Shown in pieces: positions 10,594 through 26,459 of a stretch of DNA of 64,000 bases. The stretch spans positions 1,438,539 through 1,502,538 of the forward strand of contig NW_023501040.1 of assembly GCF_014066305.1 (NCBI RefSeq), written 5' to 3'. The position numbers were made by a program, and so were the translations under genes. The notes beneath the pieces were generated by a model that was given only the letters and a program-made list of their open reading frames with translations, had not been told where the DNA came from and made no database searches. Position 1 is the stretch's first letter; the number at the start of each line of letters is the position of its first letter. Source of the DNA: Letharia columbiana (taxonomy: Eukaryota > Ascomycota > Lecanoromycetes > Lecanorales > Parmeliaceae).

Positions 10594-12611
10594 AGTTGTT
10601 TTGTTTTAAGACCTCGTGGCTTGGCCTGCCCGAAACCAAAGATTGGTGGGATCAAGGGGAACCATGGGCAGTAAATTCTTCGATCCAATGGACGGACTTC
10701 GAGTAGTAGGGGCGCATAGTCCGTTTGCTGTGGGAATACATGGCGCAAAGGTGTAATAAAGCCGCCCAATATTCAGATGTCTTGGCATCTACTCTACGGG
10801 GAAAGATTGTTCCGGCCCCGCCTCCCGGGAAATCGAGAAGAAGACCGCTGTGTTTCGCGTGCCTCTCCTTGTGTTCTTTATTGGTCAAACTGAAATGTTC
10901 TATTGAAGTACATCTTCTCCTGTACCTCTGGTAGACTCAGCCAGTCCCATTCAACCGCTTGAGTAGCCCATGCTATTGGGGTTTGAACTATGAGATCTTC
11001 TCTGGCTATCGACTACCAGCTCCCTTCTTTGGGACCTGGTCTTCAATAGACGGGAACTCCTTTTCGGGGCGAAATGTATGTGGACTACTTTGACTACTTC
11101 TAGAACCAGTAAGAAGACAGCAGTTTTTCGTCGAAATACCGAAAAGTAGGGAACGAATGGCACGATAATCCAGTAGGGGAGCATTTAGTGGAAGACAAGA
11201 TCCCAGCGCCTGCTGTGCTTAGGATTCTGGAGTTCCAGGATATAGCTCAGCAAGTAGACGTCCCTCACTCAGAGCTTGCTGAATGCACTGATCTCCGTCC
11301 GTCCCAAACGACGAGTTACTCGAGACAGATTATTTCCCCTCGAGCGTGTCACACCGTATGTGGAGTGGATGGTCATGGTAGAATAGTCCCCGTCAGCCTG
11401 CCATATCACTCAGCCGTCTGAAGACATAGAAGCGCTCGGGATGTTGATCACCACGTCTTTGTCTTTTCCAAAGCGATATCTTCAATCTTTTGGGACAATC
11501 GTCGCGGATCTTCAACAAGATATCAACGGTAAGGCTGTTCTTGCGCAAGATATAGTCAATGAAGATGGGTCCGCCGACTGAGCATGGGTTGACGTGCCAG
11601 AGTACTGTTTGTTCCCTCCGAGCAACACGTTTATCTTTTCAGACATGCCAGAATCAGAGGAGTGAGTGCATGTGATGGGAGACTTGAGGTCCAGATTGTG
11701 GGTAGCCTTGAAGTCTTATTACGTGAAACTCAAGCTTGTTTAATAAGTGCACCACAGGTCGGCACGAGTGGATTGGCCAACTGGACTGTCTTCGTGTATT
11801 GAGACGAGTTTTTTCTCGTCGTTGCTTGCTCTGAGAACAGATAGGTAGCTAATCTTCAGGAATCTTCAAGTATAACCTCGATCGATGTTGTATTTTACTC
11901 TACTTGAATGCTTGGGGCGTACTTTTCGCAAATTCGTATTGGGACAGCAGTAAAACCTCCACCGTCTCAACCACCGCCCCCAGAAGTACTCAATCACTCT
12001 ACACATTGTCCCTCCTCCCCTGCCCTACCTGGAAGTAAGAAATATTTTACTCGTAAAATTGGAAACTTGGCATACTTGAATATTTTCAAATCAGGATCGT
12101 TCCCGGACTATCCGCCGAGGTTTCTCGTGTCTTAACGTGATTTCTCGGGGATAGGTCTTTGAGTCTCTTTGGGGGAAGGGCGGGAGTGTGTGCAGCCCAT
12201 GTTGGTGTCGGGGCTTGCCTTTTCGCTTTTGTGATTAGTTGGTGTGGTTATTGCGAGAAGCGGGACCTACGAACACCAATTTACTGTGTTGAGATGCCTC
12301 ATTGGTGCGTTCTAGATTTTATAACACACAGGATACAGAGGTATTTGTGAAAAAACAAAGCCGTAGCGTTCGTTCGTTGTAATGCTGACAAGGTCCTTCT
12401 TTCTTTCGCAGGCTTCCAAGAATTGATTGTTCTCAGACCAACTCATTGTGTCTTTACTTACCAGACACCTAACCAAGTCTTTGTCAACCCCTCGGCATTC
12501 CCCTCAACATCACCTACTTATACCTACAACTCGCCTCTCTTCACCGTTTCAACAACACATCTTCCCCTATCTCTAGCTACCCTCGAAGAACCAAATCCTC
12601 TCTATCGCACC
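10594..12611. other. Two-kilobase stretch without a supportable gene
   Basis: The first part is the 5' flank of ALG5. Frames of 60-80 codons occur on both strands without domains. A pyrimidine-rich stretch near 12470-12600 precedes the RING-finger start and may be its 5' leader. No RNA gene was recognised. Confidence 0.5.
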
Positions 12612-15890
<3,279 letters not shown>

Positions 15891-15950
15891 GAAAAAAAGA
15901 AAAGGAAAGGTAAAAAAATAAAATTAAAAAATAAAAATAAGGTTCCGTAG

Positions 15951-17808
15951 GAGCGTAGTAAAGTAAGGGGCTAACCCGAAGGGGATTAGCCAGCGAAGAA
16001 TGAGCTTAGCACGCTCTGAGGGACCGAGGCAATTGTCAGATAACAATCACAAATGGCTTACTGATCGCTCCATGTCCTCACGGAGTAGCCGTTGGAAGGC
16101 AAGCATTTCCCTTACTACATTCCTCACTACTCACTCACTACCTCTACATCCATCTGGCATGAGCCAAATTCATCGTTGGATTCCCACGCATGATGCGATG
16201 CAATGCAAAAGTACGTACGACAGGAATTTGGTCAAGGAAAAGGGAGATTCATATCATCGTCTCATTGCCTTTCGTACCGTTCTACGATCTAGGCCCACCA
16301 ATGTACGAGTAGCCTTGTGACGATGGTTCATGCGGTCGGTGCGCCCTTTTGGACTGGCAACTGCGTCTTGTATGCAGGTAGGTGGGGGCTCGGAGCCAAT
16401 TGGCTACACTGTCCAATCCTACATACCGCGATGTAACCTCGAGCATCTACTACTCATGGCACAGTCCAGAGAGTAGTTTCGCTGGATGCACATAAATCTG
16501 CTCATGCTGCTGTTCTTCATCTCATTGAGTAGACCGGGTTTTGCACGACTTTTCCAGGAGCAAAAACACCATAAGGCTGTCACAATTGGTGATCAGCCCA
16601 TCTAGTCATGCGAACCCCCACTTCCCCGAACAGCTTAGCAGCTGACCTCTTGACAGCGCCAACGGCCGGCTCCCATACCGTGCTCTGCTGGCCGTCCTGG
16701 CGTGCGAAGTCCTCACCAGTGGCTCCGGCTGTTTCCCCTCCAATGTATGGCCTCCAGAAAATAGGCAAAGGGAAAGCGAAGGTGTTGTGGTGAGTTCATG
16801 CTGTGTTTTGAGCCTATGGATCTCGATAAAGCCGTTAGGACTGACCAGATCTAGGTAGCCGTCCTTAGCCATTCCAGGACTTGCAGGGGTGTCACTGGCA
16901 ACCTGGACCTTCGGTCCCACATCTGTCACTCCAAACCCGGCTCTCTTGGCCTGTGGGATCCCGCAAAGCAAGGCGTCGCCGCTCAAACGACCTGCGTTAG
17001 TGTCATGTAGGCCAGCGAATCGATACCAGCGATGCATAATCGATCGCCGGCCTACTTTGCCTGCTTTTTAGCCTGAAAAAAGTCCTACTGAACGCGTCGA
17101 TTGCACAAGCCAGTGTCTGCGCCAGGGACTTGGTGAGAGACCATAGGCTACATGAGGTACCTCGTGCCTAGGCGCGGGCCTTGTGGCCGTATAAGGCCCA
17201 GACGTGTTAGATATTAGGACTGATAGATACAGTTTAGCTCGGGGGAGGCCGACAGTGCCAATTTACTGCCAACATGAAGCTTGCGTTGGGCCGCACAATA
17301 GATCATGTATTGCTGTGTGTTCGGCGTCGCCTATCCGATCATGCGGTGGAGGCTAAGGACACATAGAACAATGTCCTTAGCTAGGCCTTTTCTTGGAAAC
17401 CACCAGCTCTATAGGACGTCGTTGCTTTTCCGAGAAATCGCGCAGAATGGCATTGGCTGTCGCTTGCATAAGATTTGCAGTCCTTAGAGTCCCTCCTACT
17501 CGCAGATGCCGTTCTTAGCAGCTATCTCGGTGGGAGTCTCAATGCCGTCAGAGTCCTAAGCCGAGAGCACCCTGCCTACCGTTTTTTCATGTGGCTTTAC
17601 CCTCATTGAGCTGTCACTCCACAAGAATGACCCTAGTGTGGAGCAATGTCAGAAGCCCCAACTTCTTAACTTGTTTCTTCCCCAACATTTTCTCAGCGGT
17701 CCGTACTTTTTCAAGGCGCTCTCATTCTTCGGCCTAGACAAGTCAATTTTTCTTACAATCTCAGACTTTTGAAAAAGGTATTAACACATTTTCGGTTTAC
17801 AATTCACA
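15951..17808. other. Stretch with one weak coding-like frame
   Basis: Normal composition returns abruptly at about 15940. An imperfect hairpin, GGCTAACCC..GGGGATTAGCC, sits near 15969-15992 right after the boundary. A minus-strand frame at 16606-17037 reads like protein in its first ~90 codons. A second minus frame (16583-16768) then reads better, as if a shift separated them. No domain is recognised, so I do not call a gene. The rest shows nothing. Confidence 0.4.
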
Positions 17809-20800
17809 ATGTGTGGTACAACTCCTGATTCTGTTTGCGAGACACCTTGCCTGTAAGTGGGCATACAGTCACACATCCTCGCAGATCATTAACAACTACC
17901 TCCAGACCCATGTTGGGTCTACCGCGCACGATGAATGGTACAACACCCATTTCTGCCCGCGAAGCACCTTGTGCGTGAGTGCTCAGTCCTTTGATCCTAA
18001 ACGAAATACATGTTGACACCTATATGTCAGCTTGAGACATCTCATCCGCGACGGTGTCGATAGAAGGATCTTAGACTCCCTCTCTGAATATGGATGTCTA
18101 CGCAATTTCCTCGAATGGGTCGAAATCGACCGTTCCCCCAATCCAGACATAGAAGAAGACGAGCTCAGGATGTGCCCTTTGATCTGGTGTCGCAAGACTT
18201 TTGACAGTAGAGAATTAGCAGCTCGTCACGTTCCCGATTGCCCTCGCCTTTCGACTGCGTGGTATTGGTGCCCGTTCCATAAGCGCCCCGAACGTTTCCT
18301 AAAGTGTAACAAACTCTGCGAGAATGATCCGAAAGTCAGGTTTCGAAACAAAGACAATAAGCTGGCTGAAAGGTTTCTCAATTGGGTCTGTCGCAGACGC
18401 TCTGAGAAAAGATCAGGTCTGTACTCGGCTTCTTCACCATTGAAGTACAATAATACTAACGAACCCATGCTCCAAAAGCCGAACTGAAGGAGCAAAGAGC
18501 CTTGGATGGAGGCATGCGGCAAGGATGGAAGGAAGAGCTTGGCACAGGTCTTGACAATCAAAGATTCGAATCGCCTGGATCGGCCCTAAACTCGTCCCGG
18601 GCCAACGACTGTCCTATGTTGACGGGATGGTCAGATGAAAAAGCAAGATACCCAGGCGTCCGAGTTGCCGAAATACGTGACCCTAACGTCTGTCTTCCGG
18701 AGCTAGCATCACGCCAAAGCGTCGTAGGGCCAATTCACGAGATGTGCGACCCTTTTTCAGCACTCTCACACGAGATGTACGACCCCTCATCTCCCCCGAA
18801 AATTTCTTTGGCGTCGTCCAAGCGGAAAGACTCACCAGAGCTTCTACATCCGATCAACAGCGAATCTGGTCGGCCAAGCTTGTGGCAAAAAACGCACGGA
18901 ACTCCAGCCATTGATATTCGTTTGTCTACCGCTAAGCGATCCAGCAATGGCTGGCCTGATACCCATGAAACAGGGAGCACGATCTCATCTGTAGATCAGG
19001 AAGCTTCCGAGGCGTATGATCTCTGCAGAATACCAAGCCCCGGGCCTAGGCATACATCTATGGCGAACCCGGATCCCTATACACAGAGCGATAGTAAAAG
19101 ATGCACAATCTTTGTGTCTACTGACATTTCGAGAGAGAGTAGCGACAGTTCCGGGGCATCGTTGGAGTCTCCTCGCGTTGAGACAATAATATCATCGTCA
19201 CCAAGGCACAAACCAGTCGACCGGATTAGACCGTTACCCACGCCGCCTCAGCGCAAGTCTTCAAACTTGAACGGGCCGTTGCCGTCGGTTCCAAATTCGC
19301 CATTAACGACCAGTTCTTCCGAACGCTTTTCAGTCGTGAGCCGTAATCCTAGGTTGTCAAGCGGGACGTCTGTCTCCTATACTGATTCCGAGTTTGTGGG
19401 ATGTGCCCCTACAGATGCGTCGACCGACACATTTTGGACGGCTCACGATTCGATCTGGGAGTCCCAGAGGCGACACGAGCCATCACTCACGAGCTCATCT
19501 TCGACCGACAGCAAAGTTATGAGAGATGAGATACTGGCTGGCGATGCCTCGTCCGTGAATCGAACTCGTCCAAACGAACCAAGGAATCCTTATACATTCT
19601 GGAATACTGTCTCTCCAAGTACCCTTGCTCCTACTGCTACCCCTCCAGCCTCAAATGACGTCTCCCCAAGCTCTCAAAAATTTGGACTTTCCTCCCCCTG
19701 GTCATACAACTTCTCTCCAACAAGCCCAACAGTGAACTTTGTGTCTTCACCGTCAGGAGTTGCCTGTTCATCCACATTCACCCGCGAGGGACCAGATCCG
19801 GGAAGGGTAGAGCATCATAAAGACGCCACCAGCGGTGGGATATCTCTTGATTCATCGCCTTCAGGATCGACAACAAAAGATCTCGAGCATACACGCTCTG
19901 CTCGCAACAGCTCTGAGCCGGGTCTTCCAATTCAGCGTCCAGTCTCGCACCCAGCGGTCTCGACAGCGTCTCGAGCCCCATGGCCAAAGGACATCCTGGC
20001 CCAACAGCATTCCCATTCTTTCTATCGTCCGTTCCAAATCAAAGAGTTTGACCCGTCGTCCGTCTGTGTTCAGCCTTCGCTCATGAGAATGGAGTCGACA
20101 GACTTGGCTGGCCCTATCCATTGGAGTGGTGTCGACGATTTATTAGAGTCAATGATAAAGTCAAATATGACACATGCCGAAGCCTCAAAGTCGTGGACCA
20201 CCGCTTTCTTGCCCTCTGTATCTTCTTCTGCACCTCCGGCACGGGATATTGACATGGAATCGAGCTTCATGAGTGGGAGCATGGAGACAGTGAGACCAGA
20301 GATACCAGTGCCCCTTTTTACCTCGATCGACACGATGGCTGCTAATTATGGTCTCTGCAAGCTGCCATCGCCGACCTGCGATGGTGACCCGCACTATCCG
20401 TTCAACTCGTCGTTTTGCTCAGAAAGACAGCCTAGCGTCGCCTTGTGGAGTAGGAGGCATATGGACGTTCCGCCATTACCTTTGTCCAGAAGCAACATCT
20501 TTTCATCGGGCTCCAGAGGTGAGGAGGCAATCTTGAACCCTCGGAGGTCCAGGCCGACGCCGGAGATGGTACCGCAGAGCCAGAGCAGAGAAGGACAAAG
20601 GAGCAATGGCGAAGCCGCAGGCTCCGAAAGTGAGGTTGCTTCAGCGCATCAACGCCGACCTCACCTATCTAATGCTCTTGATTCACCATCTTCTACAAAG
20701 TCTCTGCCACATTGCTTCGATCATGGATCCCTCCTGGTGACTCATTCTGCACCAAAGCAGGTGCAGGTCCAAACACTCCAGGCATTGGTTGGCGCTGTGA

Positions 20801-22363
20801 ACAAAGATTGGATGCAGAGGCTGGAATTAGACTCTGAGCTCTGGTTCCGTTGTGCTGCACTGCCGCCATGTGATTTGTTCGAAAAAGGCATCGGGACCCT
20901 GAGGGAATACTTTCGTGGCAGATTGGGACAGACCTTCGATGACGTCTTTGCGTTTATACATCTGGCATTTGCTGCCGCGTTTCTCTTACACTATCAGCAG
21001 GATTTTTATGGCTTGGATACTTTTTATTACGACGCTCTTCAGTGGCAGCATGCGCTTTCCGACAAGGACGACAAGATCTTGTTTCTGAAGGTTATGAATC
21101 GTTGGTCGTGGCTACCTAAGATTCAGCCTACCCTGTTATTCAATAGCAGTCGCCATGCAAGCGTCGGAAGCAGCATCTCCCGGGAGTCACTCAACTGTAG
21201 CAACCAGGCAGACATGTTGGATGTATTAAGAAACAGTGAGGTTTTCAAAGGTTGCATTAGTTTCCTCGACGGCAAGCCAACACTTATTCCATTCAAGATT
21301 TAAGATGGCCATTCTAACCGACTTGTAGGTTTCGAGGAGGCAGATATTTGTGAAAGGAATGCTCAATATCCGCCCAAGGAATTGGCCGTATTTGCCCAGT
21401 CTCGGACCGACGAAATCGAGCACTTGATCGAGCATATCACTCGCCCGCTCCAGCATGAGCGCGGCGTAGAAGCTCTTCGAAGGATAGTGGTTGATACCGA
21501 GTTCCGAATAGCTTGTGGGTTATTGCAGGACCTGCGTGAAGTCGAGGTCACCTTGAATACCAGTGGTAGAGTAAGATGCAAGTCTTCATCAATTTGCTAC
21601 TCATTCAGCTAACAAATTCCAGTGGAGCTCTGAGTCACCTGAAATGTTTGAAAGATATCACGATATCGTCACAAACCAATGTAACAAAGCGCTGCCGTCG
21701 AGGGACTCAGACTGGTATCCAGCCTGGCGTAATGATCATTATATCGTCGACTTGGTCCGAGTACTGGAAATGTCGAAATTGCAGGACAGACCCGACGCCC
21801 TTGAATCCACTTTCGAGCTTTGGCCAGATACCAGTGAGCTCGAAGTTATCTGTCCGACCCAGCCACTTTCCGATTCGCCTGCTCCTTGGTATCCAACAAA
21901 TAATGGAGCTAGGACCCTCGACTCCTCTCAAATCAGCGACGTGCGTTGGAGGTCTACGGCTGATTCAGAGAGACCCGAAGTCAGTACCCGGCCTACCTCG
22001 CTGACCACTTTGTCTCAAGCCTCCATCTCCCCAACGCCGCTAACTCCCAACACTCCAACAACTTCAACTTTAAGTTGTCGAGAATGCTCCAAGGACTTCA
22101 CGGGAAGCCCACAAGACGCCAGATCCAATTTTCGGCGTCATCAACGAACGTCCCCAAGACACAATAAAAATGCAGGGCTCAAATGTCCCCATCCAGAATG
22201 TCGTATGAAGCCCCCCATGAGATCTGACAACCTAGGCCCGCATCTCAAGAAGAGACATCGGATGTCCTCGTCAGAAAGAAGTGTCGCTATAGACCAAAGT
22301 AGACTATCGGCAAGGAGAGTGGACGATGATGGAATTGATCGACATAGGTCTCGTAGAAAATAG
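17809..22363 (+). CDS. Large C2H2 zinc-finger protein with disordered centre
   Basis: Six exons are inferred: 17809-17852, 17906-17974, 18031-18416, 18479-21271, 21329-21570 and 21623-22363. They sum to 4,275 nt, or 1,424 residues. The N-terminal third has a Cys/His-rich block (CPLIWCRKTF, then HVPDCP and WYWCPFHKRPE) that resembles a zinc finger. A long Ser/Pro-rich disordered region follows, then a globular stretch at about 20760-21140 (ELWFRCAALPPCDLFEKGIG). Two C2H2-like fingers lie near the end, CRECSKDF..FRRHQRTSPRH at about residue 1329 and CPHPEC..HLKKRH at about 1365. A nuclear DNA-binding role is inferred. The intron at 21272-21328 would use a rare GC donor (GCAAGC). The first exon is duplicated in tandem, so translation could also start at 17931. 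Exon joins are by hand; the large exon is certain. Confidence 0.8.
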
Positions 22364-23362
22364 GCGTTCAGTTTCTTGTGCTGTCTTTCAAGAATGACTG
22401 AAAGCTATCGTTTCGATGGATTGGATTTCATGATCTATAAGACATTTCCTCAAGGACTAAGATTCGATGTATAATCCATTTAGTTGCGATCTAATGAAAC
22501 GATGAATTTATGACCTCAGACAAATCACATATGTGTTCCCGCCCCTGATGATACTCACCGATTGACCCTTGATGTCTGATCTTTACTCGCCCTATGACTC
22601 CTTTACTGCGGTCACATCTTCTCATAGGCCCCCGAGCCTGCAGGATCTATCCCATCGGAGCCGGATAAAGTCAATCACGCTCTTGGAGGGATGACAAGGC
22701 TACCTGGCTCTAGGACCGCGAGTATGACCCAGATAGGAGAGCCTCATCATGATACGCTAAGACAAATACAGCTCGAGTGGTGTCCTGAACTGGACTTTGG
22801 TGGCTAGAACGCGATGGCAAAGGCAACCATAAGGACTGTCCAGCGCATCGTTGGCCTCTAGGACTACCGGGAGAACCTCGATCGAGACGTAGATACCAGA
22901 GCTTTGTCATGACATCTCAAGATAGGCGCGCGAGTACCGTCTCATGACACTTAGAAGGCGATGGCAAAGGCATCCATAAGGACTATCGAGCGCGTCTTTC
23001 GCGTCTAGGACTGCTAGGACGTTCGGCGTCGACCGGTCAATTGCGTATGTCCCGCGGACGAACAGGAAGCCAGGATGTATTCGCTAAAGATGGGGGAGAC
23101 ATATAAAGTAGCATGGGATCGCCACTGAGACTTCCAAGAACAGGAAAAGTAGCAGACATTCCGTCACAGGAATCGGACCAGAATACCGATCATCCCCTCG
23201 GAAGAGCTGTCAGAGTGGTACTGGACGCAGTCAGAAGCCTAGGACCCTAACCTCGGCACTCTTGATCCAAGCTCTTGACTTGTGCAAACGCTAGGCCAGC
23301 CATGCCGTTAGTGCGGTCTTTTCCTCCATTCGCCTCTCCCCTCCCCTCCTTTCCGTATTGCA
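22364..23362. other. Intergenic region with a degenerate repeat
   Basis: About 1 kb with no supportable gene. It contains two diverged copies of a ~55-bp segment (22811 and 22958), described separately. Confidence 0.5.
22811..23015. repeat. Two diverged copies of a ~55-bp segment
   Basis: Segments starting at 22811 and 22958 share GCGATGGCAAAGGCA, CCATAAGGACT and CTAGGACT in the same order and spacing, 147 bp apart. Differences are scattered substitutions. The function is unknown; it may be a remnant of a tandem duplication. Confidence 0.6.
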
Positions 23363-23689
23363 ATGCAACTGACACGGCTTTCTTCTTTGACCATCAGGTC
23401 CCAATATCCTTCTTCTACACAAAGCCAATACACACAGAATCCGTATACACAGGACCAACACACACAGAACCACTCCTCCAGTTCCTCCTCGGGTTCCGCA
23501 ACTTCGCAGCTGGACCGATGGGTCAAGACGAAGGAGACGCATGAGCAGGTGGCCCTCGGGAAGAAGAGCTCGAGGCGGACGGCGGATACGATTGTCTTTT
23601 TGGATAACGCGGGACAAAGGATCGAGGGGGGCGCGAGAGGGTCCGGGGATGTAGAGGAGAGGGAAGTTGTGGAATGGGGGACAAGGTGA
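23363..23689 (+). CDS. Hypothetical protein, possibly a last exon
   Basis: This is an open frame of 108 codons. The N-terminal part is Gln/Tyr/Thr-rich with short repeats (QSQYTQNPYTQDQHTQN) from a CACACAGAA-like DNA repeat. A Ser run follows, then a more ordinary segment with WVKTKETHEQVALGKK and TIVFLDNAGQRIEGG. A possible intron acceptor (CCATCAG) lies at 23389-23399, so this may be the last exon of a gene whose earlier exons I could not find. No family is recognised. A 142-codon minus frame overlaps it and is Cys-rich but repeat-driven. Confidence 0.35.
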   Translation: MQLTRLSSLTIRSQYPSSTQSQYTQNPYTQDQHTQNHSSSSSSGSATSQLDRWVKTKETHEQVALGKKSSRRTADTIVFLDNAGQRIEGGARGSGDVEEREVVEWGTR

Positions 23690-24270
23690 TGAGGGAGTAG
23701 GTGGGAGCTGTACTGATGTGTGTTTTTTTTATTCACGGTCTATACTAAGGGGGTTTCCGCTCCGGTTCGGTGTTGGAAGAGGAGGAATTGGGGTCCAGTG
23801 CACTTCGGAAGTAGGCTTCTTGGTACGAATCTTATGAGATATGAGTATTTTGGGCGTATGATTCTCGTACGTGTTTGACCGATATTTTTCTCATAAGTGC
23901 GGTTGCTTGGCTGGTATGTTGTGTAGCCGGGCAGCTGGAAAGCGGACAGTGCCATTCTTGACTGCTATATGAACGGTCGAAGCGTGTCTGTGTTCAAAGT
24001 GATCTCGTGATCTTCTGATAATAATAATGTAATCTCCGCTCGCGCTTTGCCTATGTCCAAACCCGTGCACTTCCGGAACTGTTTGGCGCTATGTGGATTA
24101 CTCATCCGTCTTCCCCATGACTGCTTGTACTACTTACTCTGTACTCCCTCATAAAAGCCTCCGGAATGTTACAACTGGAAAGTTTCGTCCCCCCTCTCTC
24201 TCCATATAATCTAGCTCGTTTAGTCCTGTTGACATCTCATCAACACTGACCTCTCATACCATTGTCAACA
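23690..24270. other. Intergenic region, probable promoter for the downstream gene
   Basis: No gene is seen. The last 90 bp are pyrimidine-rich with CATATAAT at 24203-24210, which may be the core promoter of the sulfotransferase-like locus. Confidence 0.45.
24205..24210 (+). promoter_or_regulatory. Possible TATA element
   Basis: TATAAT lies 61 bp upstream of ATG 24271 after a CT-rich run. This is by position only. Confidence 0.35.
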
Positions 24271-24946
24271 ATGACTCTCTTCCACCCGGTCGAGTTGCTC
24301 CTGCAGTGGATCTATCCCTTCGATGAACGGAATACCGCCCGGGACAGCCCGATGCAAGTCCTAGCCCTGGGCTTTTCTCGCTGCGGTACCGAGTCGCTGA
24401 AATTTGCGCTTGAGGATCTGGGATACAAGAGTGTGTATCATGGCTTCGAGGTCAAGGGTGACCAAAGCATGGTTTGGACTCGACTGTGGGATGCCAAGGC
24501 CGACGATCCTGGTCGGGAGGTTGGTGTGGAGGACTTTGACAAGCTGGTTGGGAATTACGGGGCTGTCACCGATGCGCGGTGTAATATGTTTGGCAAGGAA
24601 CTGATCAAGGCGCATCCGAACGCTAAGGTTGGCTTGCCCTTTGAGCTTTGACATACTCATGGCTGGTGTGTTGCCTCGCTCTCCTGCTTTCGATACTTTA
24701 TGGTGAAGTGTTTGAGGACGTCCCAATTGATGCTAATCATGGCAAAAGGGAACCCTTGTGCGCTTTCCTCGACAAACCGGTGCCGGAAAAGGCTTTCCCG
24801 AGCGGTAATGCGCCCCCCTCGTTTGCGAAGCGGATCGCGGAGAGGAGAAAGCCGCAGTACAGACACGCGGCTGTCAACCTGGCCAAGACTCTCGGAGTGA
24901 TGGTGGCAGTCATTATTGCGGTGTGGATGGCACATACCAAGACCTG
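24271..24946 (+). pseudogene. Sulfotransfer_4-type protein with its middle missing
   Basis: The N-terminal part (24271-24630) starts at ATG 24271 and has the P-loop-like start of this family: VLALGFSRCGTESLKFALEDLGY, shown here as LALGFSRCGTESL, followed by YHGFE and DARCNMFGKELIKAHPNAK. That frame stops at 24649-24651. In another frame the C-terminal part resumes at about 24708 with GKREPLCAFLDKPVPEKAFP and a terminal membrane segment (LGVMVAVIIAVWM). Compared with the complete paralogue at 48159, the segment after the PDAK/PNAK strand, roughly 90 residues, is absent. No good splice pair restores the frame. It may be a decayed gene with an internal deletion. Members are usually annotated as P-loop or sulfotransferase-like proteins of unknown substrate. 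Confidence 0.7.
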
Positions 24947-25406
24947 AGAGTGCCAAGTTTCTTGCCCAGCATGCCAATACTGGTACCATGGATCGCAGCG
25001 GCGACTAGATAATATCCGAGTACCATCCGAATTCTATCAATCCTGCCCTCCCTTCTTCCAAAATTTGCCTCGTGCTTTCGCCAAAGTCCGATCGTCTCTT
25101 CCTCCTGATCGCGGTCCCCTGCCTCTCCAATTCTGCCCTCTTTTCCTTTAATATATCCTCTCTCCGTTCCTCATTGCCTCTTCCTCCAGATTTCGGTCCT
25201 CTCCTCCTTCAGTTCTGCCTTCCCTTCGTTCAAATTCCCACTCCCCGCTCCTTCAATACTGCTCTCACATCCTCCAGCTTCTCCCTCCATTTCCCCAAGC
25301 ATAGCCTCCCAACTCCGATATGGGTGGCGGCTGCTGAGAACCTTGAATACGCTACAAGCGTGGAAGGGGTTGTACGCAGTCACGCAGGTCCATCTGGAGC
25401 TGTCTC
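24947..25406. other. Intergenic region
   Basis: Pyrimidine-rich sequence (long TCCT-type tracts at 25060-25310) between the broken sulfotransferase locus and the 3' end of the 2EXR gene. No gene is seen. Confidence 0.5.
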
Positions 25407-26459
25407 TTAATAGTAGTCGTCGCTGTCATAGGGGTCGACATAATCCAAAGGAGCGTTCTCGAGACTCTCATCGCCGATGTATTGTGAGCGTGGTCTATAT
25501 TCCCACTCAAAAACGGAGTCTCTATGTGGCCATACCTTCTCGAAGATGTCGAAATGAGGGTTAGAAATCCAGTGACCGTATCCGCACAGTCTATCCAGCT
25601 TGTCATGGGAGTTGCTGCCATCAACGTATTTCAAGTCTTCCTCGTTCTCTGCTATGGCTTCTTCAATGGTCTTGATGACCAACTTCTGATGTGCATGATC
25701 AAGTGACTTGATCTGCATCATCACGTCCTCGGTGTCTCGCTTCGACTCTTGCAGGCTCACATCCTCGTTTAGGGAAACAGGTAGATGTATTTGTACTTTG
25801 GCGACGTTTGGCAGGAGCTTGAATAGGTCGAGGATATGTAGAACGTCCGAAGGCAACCGTTTTGGATTACAACTCATGTCCATTGTCCCCCGAGGCTCGC
25901 CGTCGAGTGACCACGTCGCGTACTGGTTCTCCATGAAGTGAAGGGATAGGTTCTGTACGCAGGAAGCCCCTTGTAGATCGGAACAGACCTTCTGAACTTG
26001 TCTCCAGACGCGTATCATGTCGGTATACCGGTCGGGGTGTGCAGGATAGATTTCGATCCTGAGGTGTGCGATGCCGTCATAGTCCAGTGGCTTGCCCCTG
26101 GCCCGAAAACACGAGACCGCGAGACCATCGAATGTGGCATCTTGCCAACATATCCGTAGGTTGAATGTAGTTTCATGTCGGAGGAGGTCCTGGACTTCCG
26201 CGTTCACCGCCTTGCTGACTTGCAGTATCTCAGCCGGGGGTTTTTCCCAGTCGCAAGTGTCAAGGACCATTTCGTGGATTTCTGCGGGTGAGGGGGAATA
26301 CCGATCGAGTAGGTAGTCTCTGTAGACCTGTAGACGTATTTCCACGGGGAGGCGCATGAAAGGGAAAGGATGCGCGACAAAAGTATCTGCGGGAGATGGT
26401 GGGGACTGGGCAGCACTTTCGTAGTGGTCTGGGACAAATCTAGTCCATGTGAGTGCCAT
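25407..26459 (-). CDS. 2EXR-domain protein
   Basis: A single minus-strand exon. The frame is open from 26666, but the ATG at 26459 (MALTWTRFVPDHYE) gives a more usual start just before the domain, for 350 residues. The 2EXR motif follows about 35 residues later: FPFMRLPVEIRLQVYRDYLL. This F-box-like helix pair is common in expanded fungal families. The rest has alternating hydrophobic and acidic segments (LRIEIYPAHPDRY; VQNLSLHFMEN) and an acidic tail ending DPYDSDDYY. Function is unknown; substrate-adaptor roles have been guessed for the family. It is intact, unlike the two 2EXR loci at 44-47 kb. Confidence 0.8.
   Translation of the reverse strand: MALTWTRFVPDHYESAAQSPPSPADTFVAHPFPFMRLPVEIRLQVYRDYLLDRYSPSPAEIHEMVLDTCDWEKPPAEILQVSKAVNAEVQDLLRHETTFNLRICWQDATFDGLAVSCFRARGKPLDYDGIAHLRIEIYPAHPDRYTDMIRVWRQVQKVCSDLQGASCVQNLSLHFMENQYATWSLDGEPRGTMDMSCNPKRLPSDVLHILDLFKLLPNVAKVQIHLPVSLNEDVSLQESKRDTEDVMMQIKSLDHAHQKLVIKTIEEAIAENEEDLKYVDGSNSHDKLDRLCGYGHWISNPHFDIFEKVWPHRDSVFEWEYRPRSQYIGDESLENAPLDYVDPYDSDDYY

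Noticed and set aside
16606..17037. Possible 143-codon minus gene
   Set aside because: The first part reads like protein, but no splice or single frame continues it and no domain is recognised.
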